Assembly (NCBI GenBank): GCA_951230915.1 | Contig: OX579633.1 | Coordinates: 26,012,574 to 26,076,573 of the forward strand | DNA: 64,000 nt | Direction: 5' to 3' | Origin: Antitrichia curtipendula | Lineage: Eukaryota > Streptophyta > Bryopsida > Hypnales > Leucodontaceae | Part shown: positions 32,761 to 46,349 of the stretch, piece after piece | How positions within the stretch are numbered: position 1 is the first letter of the stretch | Layout: the number at the start of each line of letters is the position of its first letter | The notes under the pieces: model-generated | Told to the model about the DNA's origin: nothing | The model's database searches: none | The model's input: the letters and a program-made list of their open reading frames with translations, nothing else | Translations under genes and position numbers: made by a program

Positions 32761-35700
32761 ACATTTGCATCTTTTAAGTTTTATCTTGCACAAGTTATTT
32801 GATAGTATTAATATGGTAATGTCAATGCATACACTAAGGCCCACTTTATACTAATTATAGAGTCAGCTAGATTTGTATGAGTTCAAGCCTTCAATCCAAC
32901 CACAATTAATGTAAAGTGGTGAGGCCCAATTTTTGATCATGTGCTCTTGAATTTCTGTAAAGCTCAATTTCAAAAAACACAAAGCACACACCTTTTCTTT
33001 TCTCTTTCTTATTTTTTCTATTTCTTGTACTTTTCCAAAATCATATTTAAATGAAAATTGACTTCATTTATTATTATATATTCTTGGTTATTTGTTTAAT
33101 CAATACACATTGAATCTCTTTTTTTATTTTCACTAAAAATTCTGCAAACTAAAAACAATATTCTAGATCCTCATGTACAACCAAATGGAACTTAGGAAAT
33201 GACAAATGGAGCATGTAAAATTTCAAAGTAGTTACTCAAATAATTACTCATCACCTTCTTCCACATCTGTCTACACGATTCCATCATTGCATCCAAAATT
33301 GTGCGACATGTGTAAAAAATAGAAATAAAGAATTATGCAATATGTGAATATGCATCCTTAATAAAATCTTTCTATATAAGTGTCCAATGGATGATAAAGA
33401 ATCCTTCTACGTAAAACAAAAGTGTAAATGTTTATCATTGTAATTTTGTTCAAAAAATTAAACTTTGAAAATTAACTATCAGTAACCATTTGTGACCATC
33501 AATAGTACACAAAGTATTGCTTAAAAGAGAATTAAATATAAGCCGCACTACCCCCTTGCTTTACACATTGTAATTTAATCCACCCTTTGTTCAAAGAAAA
33601 AAAAATAGGAATAAAAGTGATTTTATGATGTAGATCATTTTTTTTAATTTTTAATTTTTTTTCACACCCACTTGCATACATAAGTGTTTAGGGCAGTTGA
33701 CCTCCCTCCACAAAAACAGTTGCCATTGCTTCATCCATGCTTCAAATTGGACGAGCTTGGTTTCTATGAAAGTCAATTTAAAGATCTAACTCTTCTAAAA
33801 AATTCAACTCAATTCGTTGTTCTCTCTTCTCAATTTTGCTCCTCAAAGTTGCCGCTCTCAATTGCTACGGCAATAGACTCTCCTTGCACAAAATTGGTTG
33901 CTCCAACCTTATCCTTGCTCCAAATTCAGCAAGTCATAACTTTTTGGAAAGCTAACTTCAAGGTGAACTAATTCTTTAAAATTCAACTCCATTTGATTTT
34001 TCATGTACTCGTAATTGCTAGTGGTAGTTGGTAGTTCAATCTCACTCAAAATTCTCCTCTCATTCTCAAGTCAATTTTCAATCTGACTTACAAAATCTCC
34101 ATTTTTCACCCATTCTTTTCCCTCACATGGTAAAAAACTACTCAATAAATAGCTCTAATCTTCCTTCTAATTCATTTTCTTACTTCTTCTAACCTTTTTG
34201 CTTCATCTTTCATCAAATTTTCACACACTCTCTAAAACACATCAAGCACACAAAAATTGAAAGAGAGAGGTTCAAACCCTAATTTTTCATATAGCTAAAC
34301 TTCCTAACAGAATTTCGTTCATAACAATTTTCATGCGCCTCTACTTTATGATTTATTCGTTAAATTAGTGTAAAAAAACGTCCAATTAATGCAAATTGTA
34401 CCCAATTACTGTAATTTTGCTAGTTTAGAGTAAAGTGAACTAATTTAGTGTTAATTGCTTTATTTTAGTGTAAAATCCTCTTAGTTATTGTAAAACATCC
34501 ATTTTAGTGTTTCTACCACTATTTTGGTGTTTCCCTCACTATTCTAGTATTCTAGTAGTAGTTTTAACTGTACTAACTTCTTTTGTGTTTTTTCTTATTT
34601 CTTATTTCTTATTTATTGTGGTTTTCAATTTATTTTTAGTTTCATTTCCTACTTCTAGTCTTTTGTTTTTAATTTATTTTTGTATTTTTTATATTTTCTA
34701 GTTTTTGGTTTGTAATATATTTATAATCCCATCTCTTACCTGTAGTTTTTTGTTTTCATTTTTGTTAGGTACTTTTTATGTTTGTTATCTTTTGGGGTTT
34801 CAATTTAGTTATAATTTTATTTTTCTACTTAGTAATATTTTTGTTTTCGTTTATCACCATTTTAACATTAGCCTAATTTAGTTATTCTACCAAATCTTGC
34901 TTAACATCTTTTTAGCATAAATTCCCATTTTTTCCTAAGATTTTACCCTCATTTTTTCAAAATGGCATTTTCTAACATTTTGCCCTAACCTCCCCATGTT
35001 CATGTTTCTTATATACTAAAAACTCCCTTACTAATGGTTGTAATTTAATCTAGAGTACTAACACTTCCAAGCTTATAAATTCGTGCATAATGTTTTACAT
35101 TTTACATTTTCTAAAAAGTGAACCATTATGGTGGTTCACATGCTTCTTTTTCTTAAATTATAAAAAGCCTAAAAATAATAAATGCAAGATTAGAAGTTTT
35201 GAATTAGAATTAATCAACAATTAATTAAGAGAAATATTTGGAAAACCACTAAGGAGTATTTAGAAATAAAATTATTTAGAATTTTTTCCAAGGACTCTAG
35301 AACTAATCATATTTTAAAAGTGGTCCGTTTTTATAAAAAATAAAATAATGAATGAAGTTTGGATGTACACTTGGATGAAGTTCCTCACATTATGTCAAAT
35401 TAAAAAATTAACAAGTATAATTATTTAGAGAGTCAACCTTAAAAAATTTAAATTGATTTTGAATTAGTTTGCTATTTAAAATAGGTGGATGAAGTTCTTC
35501 ATGCTAGTTTATAGTCAAAACTTCATACTTGAATATATTTTGCTAGAAAAGTCCAATTTTAGACTATTTTATCATTTAAAAATGAAAAATTAGATTCTAT
35601 ATATTGGAATAGGTTAGTATCTCTTTTAAATTAGATTTTCACTAAAAATTCATGGCATGGCCTTATTAGTCAAAGTCAATTAATTTTTTTTATTAATTAG

Positions 35701-36596
35701 TGGGATTTGAGTTTGTTTTAGGTTAATATAAGACATTATAAAAGTAAATTCATTGTTTGGAAGGGGTGATTTGGACCAGCCATAAACACCCATAGAATAA
35801 TTTCTTCGAAAATCCACTAGAACCTTTTGTGTACATTCTAGCTCAAGGATGAAGTTAGAATAATTCATAGAAGGGTTGAGCTTTACCAACTCAACCACCC
35901 TCAATCCTTTAATCAATCCCATAATGGGGCTTAAAAGGCTTCCAATCATGGTCACATATGATTGCAAGTAGTTACATGATAATCTAAATATGACGTCATA
36001 TGATCATTTGTTGTTGCATCACAAGAAATCTTTACTTAATATGATCACTCACCTAAGCATTTAATGTATATAGAAACAAGCTCTATCATACTATGGAGTC
36101 CCATCTATAATCATGAATGCCCATCTATAATCACATGAGTAAAAAAATATAAGAGAAGTGTGAATATCATTTACAAGATGCGATCTTATTTCTCCCTTAG
36201 ACCATCCACTATAGTATATATTCTATATGGTCTACCGTATAGCCTTTATCCATTTGAACTCCGCTATCATGTCCATCCTCTTTATCAATTCCTTGAAGTT
36301 GTCTACATGTTGTTTCTTCACATATATAAGAATAGAACCATCTGACTATATCAATTTCTTCATGTTCAACCTCCTTGTCCGCATTTGAGACTGTAATATT
36401 TGGAAGAAGTTATCTTCCAAAACATAACTTAAACCACCTCAATATTCAAATTGCGGACCAATTTGTCTTTGATTGCTATCAATAGAGGTTAAGATGAGAC
36501 TTAAAATTGTCATGGCTCCAATCTAAGTCACGAGAGTACCCACGGAACTTCATTAAGCAATTGGACTTATGCTTTTTGTAGGACACCTTCATAATC
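32761..36596. other. AT-rich spacer between RECQ4 and GSH1, first part
   Basis: The sequence is AT-rich, with strand-skewed T-rich tracts around 34500-34980 built from phrases such as TTAGTGT and TTTATTTTT. A weakly coding-like frame at 33684-33971 shows internal partial repetition (CAAATTGGACGAGCTTGG-like and TTGGAAAGCTAACTTCAAG phrases). No recognisable gene, RNA or element boundary is seen. Confidence 0.45.
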
Positions 36597-37172
36597 GGGG
36601 GGGGGGGGGGGGGGCACTTAGTGTATTCTTAGGACATCACGTGTGAACAAGTAAATTTTCTATCCCTATTTATTTTTTAATAAATTTTGATTTAGCTCCA
36701 ATTTTTTGGATGTTATTACATAATCAATATATCTTTTATGTGAAAAAAATTTGAATTCAACAAGATATCCAAATGCACAATTGAAGATTGCACTAAAATG
36801 GTTGCATTTTCACTTCAAATATTTATCAAGATTACATTTGAATGACAATTGTATCTAACTTTGGTATGCACAAACTTTAACCAAGATTTCATTTATTGAA
36901 AATTTAAAAATGATTTAAAAAATATTATTTACCACATAAAATAGGGGGGGCGAGATTATTTTCCAACTACATAGTATATTTATTTTCTTACAAAATTTGT
37001 AAGTAATTATTTCAAATTTCAAATTTTTCAAAAACTCAAAATATAAACTTCCAACATAGTAAAATATACTATAATTTTTTCAAACTATTTAAATGATTTT
37101 TTATCATATAAGATAGGGGTCAAAGATTTTGTTCGCACGTGATGTCCAAAAAATACATTGAGTGACCCCCCC
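36597..37172. mobile_element. Inverted-repeat element with G-run termini (576 bp)
   Basis: It starts with a run of 18 G (36597-36614) followed by CACTTAGTGTATT and GGACATCACGTGTGAAC. It ends with the complement, GTTCGCACGTGATGTCC, then TACATTGAGTGA and CCCCCCC at 37166-37172. The inverted arms are about 70 bp. The interior is AT-rich and non-coding, with a second G-run near 36945. No clean target duplication could be fixed because of the homopolymer ends. Confidence 0.75.
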
Positions 37173-37629
37173 GAGCTCATAATTTACTTCAATCTAGTCT
37201 CTCTGATCAACCTTATACAAATTCATTTTCTAATGCTTTAGTTTAGACTGCCTACAACAATCAGGTTTGTCGTCAATACTACTGACCTCCTTCCCCACAA
37301 TTCAACCAAGCTTGTGCATCTTCTCTCGTAATTGCTTTGAATTTATCCCATTCCTAGCCATACACTTCAATATGCTAACCTTGTGTAACTCCAACTTGTC
37401 TACAATATCGTTGCAAAGCTCTACACTTAGGTCATCTTCTACTTCTTCCGCACTAGAGTCATTGTTGTTGTCCTCTTCCAATTCCTCCCCCATCAATATA
37501 TTATCCATGTTTTCAGAGAGGAGATTATCTTTTTTTGCATTTGTTGTGACTATCATGTCCCTTGCCAAAGTCATCATCCTCTTTCTACTGACTTTTTGGG
37601 GCCACAACCTAGGGTGATTACATTGATGT
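37173..37629. other. AT-rich spacer with one acidic frame
   Basis: The frame at 37302-37607 on the - strand encodes a 101-aa peptide rich in Glu, Asp and Asn in its middle. Its complement is equally open and Ser/Leu-rich, which is typical of a low-complexity chance frame or of a domesticated element fragment. No family is recognised. Confidence 0.3.
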
Positions 37630-38316
37630 TCAATCCCTTAAGAACATCAAGTGATAAAACTCCATTTGTTACTATAAATTGTCATAAAAAAAAATTTATG
37701 ACTGAAAATAATAAAAACAACTACAATTATCAAGAAATGTAAGTCTCAAACTGAATTAAATTGAACATCCAATTATTTTAATACAACAACTTACAAATGC
37801 TCATATGTGACTACAACCAATCACAAGTGATCATTAATGAATATAGTGAGTTGTACATGAACAATTTTTACTTCAATTAATCACATATGCTCATATGCAA
37901 CTACAATGAGTCAAAATTGCTCATTTTTGCCTATAGTTTGTCACAAATCCTCCTTCATGATACTAGAAGTCACAAAGTTCTAAAGATGACTTTATGACAT
38001 CACATTTTTTTTCTCATCAATGACGCAACTTTTGACAATTACAATATCCATATGGACATGAGGATATTAATCAAACAACATTTTTAATATTGAAAAGAAA
38101 GATGTTCAAGCACATTGCACATTTAGTCCTAAAGCATTGACCTTCACTTTAGGCCACTCATCTTCAGACTCATCTGAAGGATGTTGAGGCCCCAAAGTGG
38201 TTGATGGATGACTTTGTTGTTCACTATAGAAACATAAAATGCACCTATTGGTATAATAATAGGAGCAAATTTGGTGACTACCTTGATCATGGGAGGCCAC
38301 GTCCTTGAAGGGTTAA
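37630..38316. mobile_element. Probable degenerate TTAA-type inverted-repeat element
   Basis: The left end TCAATCCCTTAAGAAC and the right end GTCCTTGAAGGGTTAA are imperfect inverted repeats like those of the other TTAA elements. The left TTAA has mutated to TCAA. The interior is AT-rich and holds repeated TCACAAATG/CTCATATG phrases. No coding capacity. Confidence 0.45.
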
Positions 38317-38836
38317 TAAGCACAATAACTCACAATGAGATGTTTTGTTTTTGTTTGTGTAGAAGTGTTAAAATGACAACATAAAAATAAATAAATGTAG
38401 CCAAATATTTTAGTATTCATCTATATTTTGGATAGAACTATGTTTTCATCCACATTGGATGAGTTTAATTTAAATTGGCAAATTTCATCCGAATTATTTA
38501 AAAAAATTGGAGTAACTTGGCACGCTGTCCCAAGAGTGATGAACGCCAGCTGTCCTCGCCGCCGCCTTCTCTTGTAGCCGGAGAACTAACAGAGCTTGTG
38601 ACCACGAAAGTTCGCCGGCAGGCCTATCACCACGCGCGCTGCCATCCCCACCGTCGGTCCCCAACCCCAACCCCAACCGTCCGATGCCCACCGTACCGCC
38701 ACATCGGCTTCGATACTCTAATAAGCCAGTCATCAGTGGTCTCGCTCCGCCTCTCGCTCGCTCATCGTTCGCCCCGTTGCCGGGAGTTCCACAGGTTGTG
38801 ACAAACCTCCGTGAGGCGACAAACTAACGAACCACC
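38317..38836 (+). promoter_or_regulatory. GSH1 upstream region with C-rich quadruplex motif
   Basis: AT-rich DNA changes sharply to GC-rich at about 38520, some 300 bp before the GSH1 start. At 38646-38674 four CCCC runs, three of them spaced by AA, form a quadruplex/i-motif pattern (GGGGTT repeats on the - strand). The start codon context is ACCACCATGGCC, a very good initiation context. No TATA box is placed with confidence. Confidence 0.45.
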
Positions 38837-41800
38837 ATGGCCGCCCTGACCCACACAGCCGCTCCAGGGAGACTCGCCATCGCCATCGCCAGGCCGGGCG
38901 CTGCTACTGTCGAAAGCCGCAACGTCGTCGTGTGTGGTGTTCAGCTGGGTTCACGAAGTAGGAGGTGGAGTGTGAGTCCAGCCATTCCAGCAGGCGAAGA
39001 GAATGGTCCAGGCAGTAGCAAGAGGAGGACCAAGCAGCATTTGTGCATTGTCGCGGCGAGTCCACCGAAGAATGATGAGCATGGAGCGAGGAGCCGGGAG
39101 CCTCTGACGAGGCAGGATTTGGTGGCGTACTTGGCGTCCGGGTGTAAACCTAAGGAGAAGTGGAGGTGCGTCATGGGTTCTAATTAAGTGTACGAATTTG
39201 AATTTCGGAAAGAATTGTAATTCGGATTTGAAGTTTTGGAAGTCTTCGTAGCTGTTATTGCTGTTGTAGTTTTACCGAATTCAATGTGAGCGTTGTTTTT
39301 ATCGCAAAATTGTTAGTTGTAATTGTTGTGGTGGGGGTTGTGCAGGATCGGAACGGAGCATGAGAAGTTTGGGTTTCAGCTGGACTCGCTGCAGCCCATG
39401 ACGTACGATCAAATTAGTCAACTTCTGAAGGGCATGTCGGAGCGGTTTGAGTGGGAGAGAGTGATGGAGGGGGATAACATAATTGGACTGACATTTGTGA
39501 GCTCTCGCAGCCTTTCTGTTTCCAGCTCTTTCCCAAACTGAAATCTAATTCTGAGTTCTGCAGTTGAGAGTAGCAAGGACTTCATCCTTTAGGGTAAGGT
39601 AACTACTTCTAGAAGCGACACTTTGGTCACTTTGAGCACAGTTACAATTTTATAGACACTTGTTTGCAATCAATGCACGCAGAATGCACAATAGAATGCG
39701 AAGTGTGTAAAAGTAATATGGTTTCAATATTCTTTGGTAGATCACGTAAAACTGACACGAGTTCTGATATGGAGGTGGTGTACATTCTCAAAACCAATAT
39801 GTACTCATTTTGGGATGTCGCATTTAGGTAGGTGCTGCAATTGTGTTCGTCTAGCTTACTTGTATCTGCTTTTTCTGGAGCTCCTTGCTCGATTTCCTGC
39901 GGGGAGTGGAAGATCTTGTGTACATGAATCGCAGGATTCTGGAGATTTTGTCGATTGAGATTTGGTTGTCGTGAGATTTGCAGCAAGGTCAAAGCGTCTC
40001 TCTTGAACCTGGGGGTCAGTTTGAATTGAGCGGTGCCCCTTTGCGTACACTTCATCAAACATGTGCCGAAGTCAACTCCCATCTGTATCAGGTATATACT
40101 TTCGAATATCTTTATTATGACCTTCTCTATAAGGAAACTCTGGAATATCCTTCACAGTTGCCGCACTATCGTTGTGCATAACGAAAACATTGGGATCCTG
40201 TGTGGTAGCAATAATGTGCCTCTAAAAGTGTTGACTTTCTTTTGAACAATCTAGAATTCTTTGTTCTTGCGCCCGTCTTCTGAAGTATCTGCAGGGATGG
40301 GTTTTGCCCAGAACTATCGCGTGTTATATGTCTTTGTTCCCTAGTAAACATCTTTGAAAATGTAACCCGTTGCTTATCAATCAAAAGCTCATTTTTTGTT
40401 GTTTGTATACGAAGTTCTCATGATTATGTTCCTGGTGTTAAATTTTGGGGTTTAGTATGGCATTTAAGATCTGTTATGAATCTTTAAAATAACCCTGCAA
40501 ACATGCAGATTTATTTGTTATATTGATTATCTTATTCAGAAGGATGCTTAGAATTGTCATCCACAAGATGATATATTAGCATTCTTAGCTCAATGGTGGC
40601 GATTATTGGTAATTTACATGACAAAAGAATTCATGACCGTAGACCAACCCTAAATGACATACTTGCTTTCACTGATTGTCTTTGTGATTTTCTTAAAGCC
40701 ATTTTTAGAGAGGTTGCATACTTTCAGAGTCAATTCACTTTGCTGCTTAAAGGGTAATGACATTTTTCTACCAAAAGTTTTTTTCCAACTTCTCTCAGAA
40801 GTTGCAAAGATTTTTGCCTTGCGACAGAAACTTTGTTGAATGTGTGGAGTATGCAAATAAGGGTCAGTAATACGGTAATGGGAATATTTTCAGAATCGGG
40901 GTTTAAGCTCTAACAAGCAAAGGGAGTTTGCAGGTGAAGACTGTTGCAGAGGAGCTTGGCCTGGGGTTCGCAGGAATCGGGTTCCAACCGAAGTGGAGTG
41001 TGGCAGAAACCCCCATTATGCCGAAGGTAGATCATTTTCTTACACAACATCACGAGGGACGCACCAAGCTCCTACTTATCATAAGAATGATACTGAACTT
41101 CTCATGCTGCTGTTGTGTGACGTAACCTGCGAATCTGCATGATATTTCTCGTTTCTGACTGGTGCAGAGTCTATATTCAAACTGTGGTGGTTTGTGCAAG
41201 AGAGGCTGGAGGGGTAATATCCTACGTGCCCTTTTGGATCGTTAGTGAACATTCTGCAATGATTGAAACAGGGCAGGTATGAGATAATGCGAAATTACAT
41301 GCCCAAAGTTGGCTCGTTTGGTCTGGATATGATGTTTCGCACTTGCACAGTACAGGTGAACTTGCAACGCCTTCTTTTCCTCTGTAGTCATGTCACTTCA
41401 AACCTCGCAATTGACAGTCATTTCCTCGCATTTCTGATTTTGGTATTATGATACCCTGTTTTTAGCCCTCGTGGTACTGTTGATGATGGCCCACTTGAGC
41501 TTAAACTCATATGCAGGTCAACCTGGACTTTGATTCAGAGGAAGACATGGTTAAGAAGTTTCGCGTGGGTCTTGCCCTTCAACCTGTAAGTATCAGAGTT
41601 TCCATGGCTTTTTCTGTCCAAAATGTTCGAGTCTTTGTTTCTTGCATGTGTCGATGGTTTTCGCACGACCGTACTTATCAGTTGTTTGTTTGGGGGAAAC
41701 TGGGTCGAATTTATACTATTGTCTCGAGTGTGCTTGAGATGCTATTATGTATTTCTAAGCCTTATTAAATTTAATTGTTCTCCCTGACAGATTGCAACTG

Positions 41801-44067
41801 CCCTTTTTGCAAACTCTCCCTTTACCGAAGGGAAGCCAAATGGCTTCTTAAGTTTCAGAAGGTAAGCGTAGTTCGCCGTTGTCTAGTTTGTAAAATCACT
41901 ACCCTGCCGACTAATGTGAAGCCGTAGTTTTATAAGCAAATGGAAGACGTATGAGTCGCTTTATTGTGTTCATCTCGCAAATTGACAACTGAGTTCGGCT
42001 TTATTGCAGTCACATATGGACAGATGTGGACAACAACCGGTCGGGAGACTTGCCGTTTGTTTTTGAAGATGGTTTTGGGTGAGCACAAATCTGTACCTGA
42101 ATTTTTTCTAATTTTTATTTGAAGTTTTATTATCGCTCACTCAAATTGTCGAATGAAAATATTAGAATCTAAAGTTTAAAGCAATGGATTTTGTGTCGAG
42201 TGCAACTATTACCTTATGTCCCATTTCTTATTCAAGAGCTACTATCTTGCAGGTTTGAGAAGTATGTCGAATATGCACTAGATGTGCCCATGTACTTCGT
42301 GTATCGAAACAGTCAATATATTGATTGTTCTGGGCTATCATTTAGGGTAACACTATTCGAGCTACTGTTTAAATTGCCTGGCGTCTAGTCTTTGTCAATT
42401 TACCTTTTGGTCTTATTTTATAACCTCATGTGCTTCACAATGTTGTGGCTCTTGGAGTTCCATTTAGTGTCCTGAATTTTGCACAAGGTAGTTGCACAGA
42501 ATTTTGAGTATCTGGGTCTCAACACTTGTTGCTGAAGCGTTTCTTATACTCTGCAGGATTTTCTGGCTGGGAAGTTGCCTGTTTTACCTGGCGAGAGGCC
42601 AACATTGAGCGATTGGGAAAACCACTTAACAACCATCTTTCCCGAGGTTGTTGTCCAGTCATTTGATAATCGTAGCAAGGAAAGAACGATTTCAGTTTCA
42701 GATTAGTAAAATTACGTGTGCGATATTTACATGGTCAGTCATTGCACCTCAGTAACTGGCTCTTGTTTATTTTGTCCGAACTGCTACTCATCTAGTATGT
42801 TTGATTGAGACTACGATATGTAGACCCTGATTGATTGAACATCATGTGCTGCAGGTGAGATTGAAACGCTACTTGGAGATGAGGGGGGCTGACGGTGGTC
42901 CATGGCGACGATTGTGTGCTTTACCTGCTTTCTGGGTACGTTGGCATCTGTATTGTTACTAATAAAAACTTGGAGGTGCTAGTTAAATGTACTACTCAAC
43001 CTGAAGTCGATGAAAGTCTGACAAGTTGCAGCGTGTTCTGTGAGGTTTGTTCTTTGTTTCCTTATCCTTGTTCTAGTAAAAAAGTTCTGTTTGTCATTTT
43101 TAGACAGGCTTGTTGTATGATGAGGAATCTCTTCAAGGTGCTTTGGACATCATTAGCGACTGGACTGAGAAGGAGCGAGCGATGCTCCGCAACAAGGTTA
43201 GTTTTTTTGTTTTTATGCTTAAAAAAAAATGAACTCGTAGTTAAGTGTATTGACTATTTTGCCGAGAGCTATGAGAACAGGACACTGGATCCCCGATGCC
43301 TTAATTTTTCGCTAACATTTGATTTTTCAATATCGATGAGTTTACAACTATCATCTGATAAGTTTGAACTTTGTCAGGTTCCAAAGTTGGGTCTGAACGT
43401 TCCCTTTAGGGATGGACTCCTGAAGCATGTGGCACAGGATATCTTCAAACTTGCGAAGGTATTGACTCCGTTACAAAGTGATTTGTTCCATCTCATACCT
43501 GTGTATTTTGGCCATCCCAGTAAATCCTTCGACAAGAATTGATGTGCTTTGAAACGATCTCTTTCTAAAACGTTTCTGTGAAAGCAGGGTGGATTGAGTC
43601 GACGAGGCCTCAACGAGGTTGGTTTTTTAAAAGACATCGAGGAGACTGTGAGTACAGGTATTATCTTTTGCTTTTTCTCGATGCATAACTTTCTTGAACT
43701 CGCAGTCTTGGTCCCTTCGACAGAGATATTGTTGATCAAATATTCCTTTCAGGAGACCATTTTCACCATTGACTTCAAGTTTTTCCCCCTCCCCTACCCC
43801 CTCACTAATGACTCAAACAGTAGAATGGATCCTGATATGATGGGTTCCAGAATGTTATGTGTGATCTCAAGCTGATAATTTGGTAGGCATTTTCTGTTTT
43901 AGATGACTGTTTCTCAATTACATTTGCTGTTTTAGATGACTGTGATCATGTTTCTAAATGTGCGGAGTTTTATTGCAGGCGTGACTCCTGCAGAACATCT
44001 TTTGAGCCTCTATCATGACAAGTGGGGTGGGAAAGTTGATCCCGTTTTTGAGCACCTTCTTTATTAG
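38837..44067 (+). CDS. GSH1: Glutamate-cysteine ligase, chloroplast type
   Basis: 15 exons join in phase to 523 aa (Arabidopsis 522): 38837-39165, 39346-39496, 39984-40091, 40934-41026, 41272-41355, 41517-41585, 41791-41861, 42010-42078, 42253-42346, about 42557-42646, 42855-42935, 43104-43196, 43378-43458, 43588-43657, 43979-44067. The enzyme joins Glu and Cys with ATP, the committed step of glutathione synthesis, in plastids. Residues 1 to about 75 are Ala/Arg/Ser-rich, a transit peptide ending near VAASPP. Core motifs include [60 protein letters not shown] and the terminal DPVF-LLY. Cys187 and Cys407 correspond to the redox disulfide conserved in plants. Cys350 is kept but its rosid partner is Val365. 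In exon 14 the donor at 43658 rather than 43648 restores the motif TGVTPAE. Frames that run through several exons (42895-43542, 43594-43875) are read-through artefacts. Confidence 0.96.
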
Positions 44068-46349
44068 GTAATTCATTGGTTAGAAATTGCTTCTGAAATG
44101 TGCAAGGCAAGTGCAAACAGGTGTGAGTCATGTTTTTTCATTTTAGAGGAGTATCACCATCTGTCATCTTGGTGAGATGTTTTACGTGTTGTTGGTGGTG
44201 TTAGTTGAGGAGTTGGGCAGGGGTGGATACATTGTAACTCATGTCCTTTGAAGGGCTTCAGAAAGTGGTGGGCAGGGTCATTGAGTTTGTGCTCTGGTAG
44301 ATAAGAAACAATCAATCTGATGCAGTTAACACATTTGCAGAGCTACAGTTCTGTGCAAACGAGTATTGCCAATGTAAAACTCTGAAACCCCTAAATGATC
44401 TTTGGGTATGGGATGAAACTTAGGGTTTAGGAGAGACGAAGATGGATTTGATCTATGAAGTTTAAAAAAGAAGGAATCTCGAAGTGGGGATCAATTTCTA
44501 TTTACAGACCTTTGCACCATTTTACATTCATTAAATACTTCAAGGCCAATTAATAACCTGGACCTGAATACACCAAATGGAACTTTGACCTCTTATTGCA
44601 ATGACGACCAGGGCTTTACTTTTTCATTTTTTAAGAAGTGCTAAAGTGGTGATATAAAATGTTATAGTGGTGCTCCAAATTTCTAACATTCATTAACATA
44701 TTGGATAGAAAATATAGACATGTTAACACATATAACATGTCTTTAATTTTTTTTTAAACTGGTGATTTTATCTAAGGTTTTTTGGCATTTTTTAGCCTAA
44801 TCATTTTTTCTTGCTGCTTATGATGAGGTACCATGGCTAAAATGAAAGCTCATACGAAAATAGCAGAATGAAAGTTTAAAATAGTGACTGGAAGTCAATT
44901 TGAAAATAATAGAATTTCAAATTCACATGACGAAAACCAAAGCATGTGGAATCATTTCAATTGAGAGTTTGAAAAGGTTTGAAGGTTTTATTTATTTACA
45001 AAACTAACTAAGGTGGGAAGAATTTGGAATTTAAAAAAAAAATGTGAGTTGAAAAGTTTTTGAAGTTATCAATGGTGTTTAAATCTTACAAGTTTTTGCA
45101 TTAATCTTTCAAGTTTTCATTAAATGAAGTCTTGAAACTTTTAGCCCTCAAAGGATGAGTCTATGATTATCTTTTGAAAATTCATTTTGCAAGTACCTAT
45201 CAATGCCTATGTATCTAAAGAATGTTGTATTTATCATAAGCTTACATGTCCAATCACTGATCAAATTTGAAGGTAAGAAAAATGCAATGTGATTTGTTAA
45301 ATCCTACAATTTGAATTTGTTGAATTAAGCTTTGAATATGAGTTAAAAAAAACATTGACATTGACACTACCTACTATCTATTCAAAAAGAATAGCTACAT
45401 GCACCTCTCAAAAACACTAGCAGCCTCCAATTATTTGTTTTTAGGATTAGGATATGAAAAATACAAAAGGGCTTGAGATATAAAAAATTTAGGGATTTAG
45501 GATGTGGGACTTGGTATCTCTTGAGTAACTACCCACTCAAAAAGTTACATTATATCAAATCGTCCACTAAATCTAGATTGATTGGTTCCAATAAGTGAAT
45601 TATTTCTAATAACAAATAAATGTCCTTGATTGTCAATGTTTTAATCCATAGTATTGTCTTCTTAAAAGATTATAACCAATGCAAAAGAAAATTCCTAGTA
45701 AATTTTGCTTAATACATTCCATCTTGTGCTACATGAACAATCCAACACAATAAGGTCAACATGGAATGAAAATCCCTTTAGTAGAAACTTAGGCCATGTA
45801 GACTAGAAAAATGACTATGAGATGACTTACTACACTAAATAGGGGTATTAAGGAGACCAAAAAATTAAAGGAACTTATTGTAGAAAATTGTAGATGTTTG
45901 AAACATGATGTACAACCTCCAAACACTTCAATACCTTTGATGTACATCAAAGGTAGATATTTGTATGGTGTATAATGTTGATTAATTAGTATGAGCCGCT
46001 TTAAAAATCCTATTTAGTGTAATAGTCAAATTTGTTACAGGAGTCTTCTTGTGGATCATTTCCTTATTGTGTACATGGACCAAGTTTGTACTAGTATCCC
46101 TTGGACATCAGATAACTAATTAAAAGTTTCTTCACATTGATTTCTCAATTCAAATTAGAAATTGTTGACACATCGCATATTGTAGAGATATAGTTGTTGT
46201 GTGAAGTCTATCAATATTGTATAGAAGGAACTAAGTTTTAATTTAAGTGTGAAGTAAGACATTAAAATCCGACCACAATGGTATATAGTCTTGGAATAAC
46301 ACTGCATATCTCATTTATAGGAACTTTATGTAAGACATAAGATGAACAC
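44068..46349. other. GSH1 3' flank and AT-rich spacer
   Basis: The first few hundred bases are probably 3' untranslated region. From about 44620 the sequence is AT-rich repeat debris without recognisable coding, RNA or element ends. Confidence 0.45.

Noticed and set aside
37302..37607. Acidic 101-aa frame on the - strand as a gene
   Set aside because: Both strands are open over the same interval, composition is low-complexity, and there is no supporting promoter, splice pattern or family match.
42895..43542. Single 215-codon open frame as a gene
   Set aside because: It runs through GSH1 introns in a frame that does not give GSH1 sequence. Splicing at consensus sites yields the conserved protein instead.
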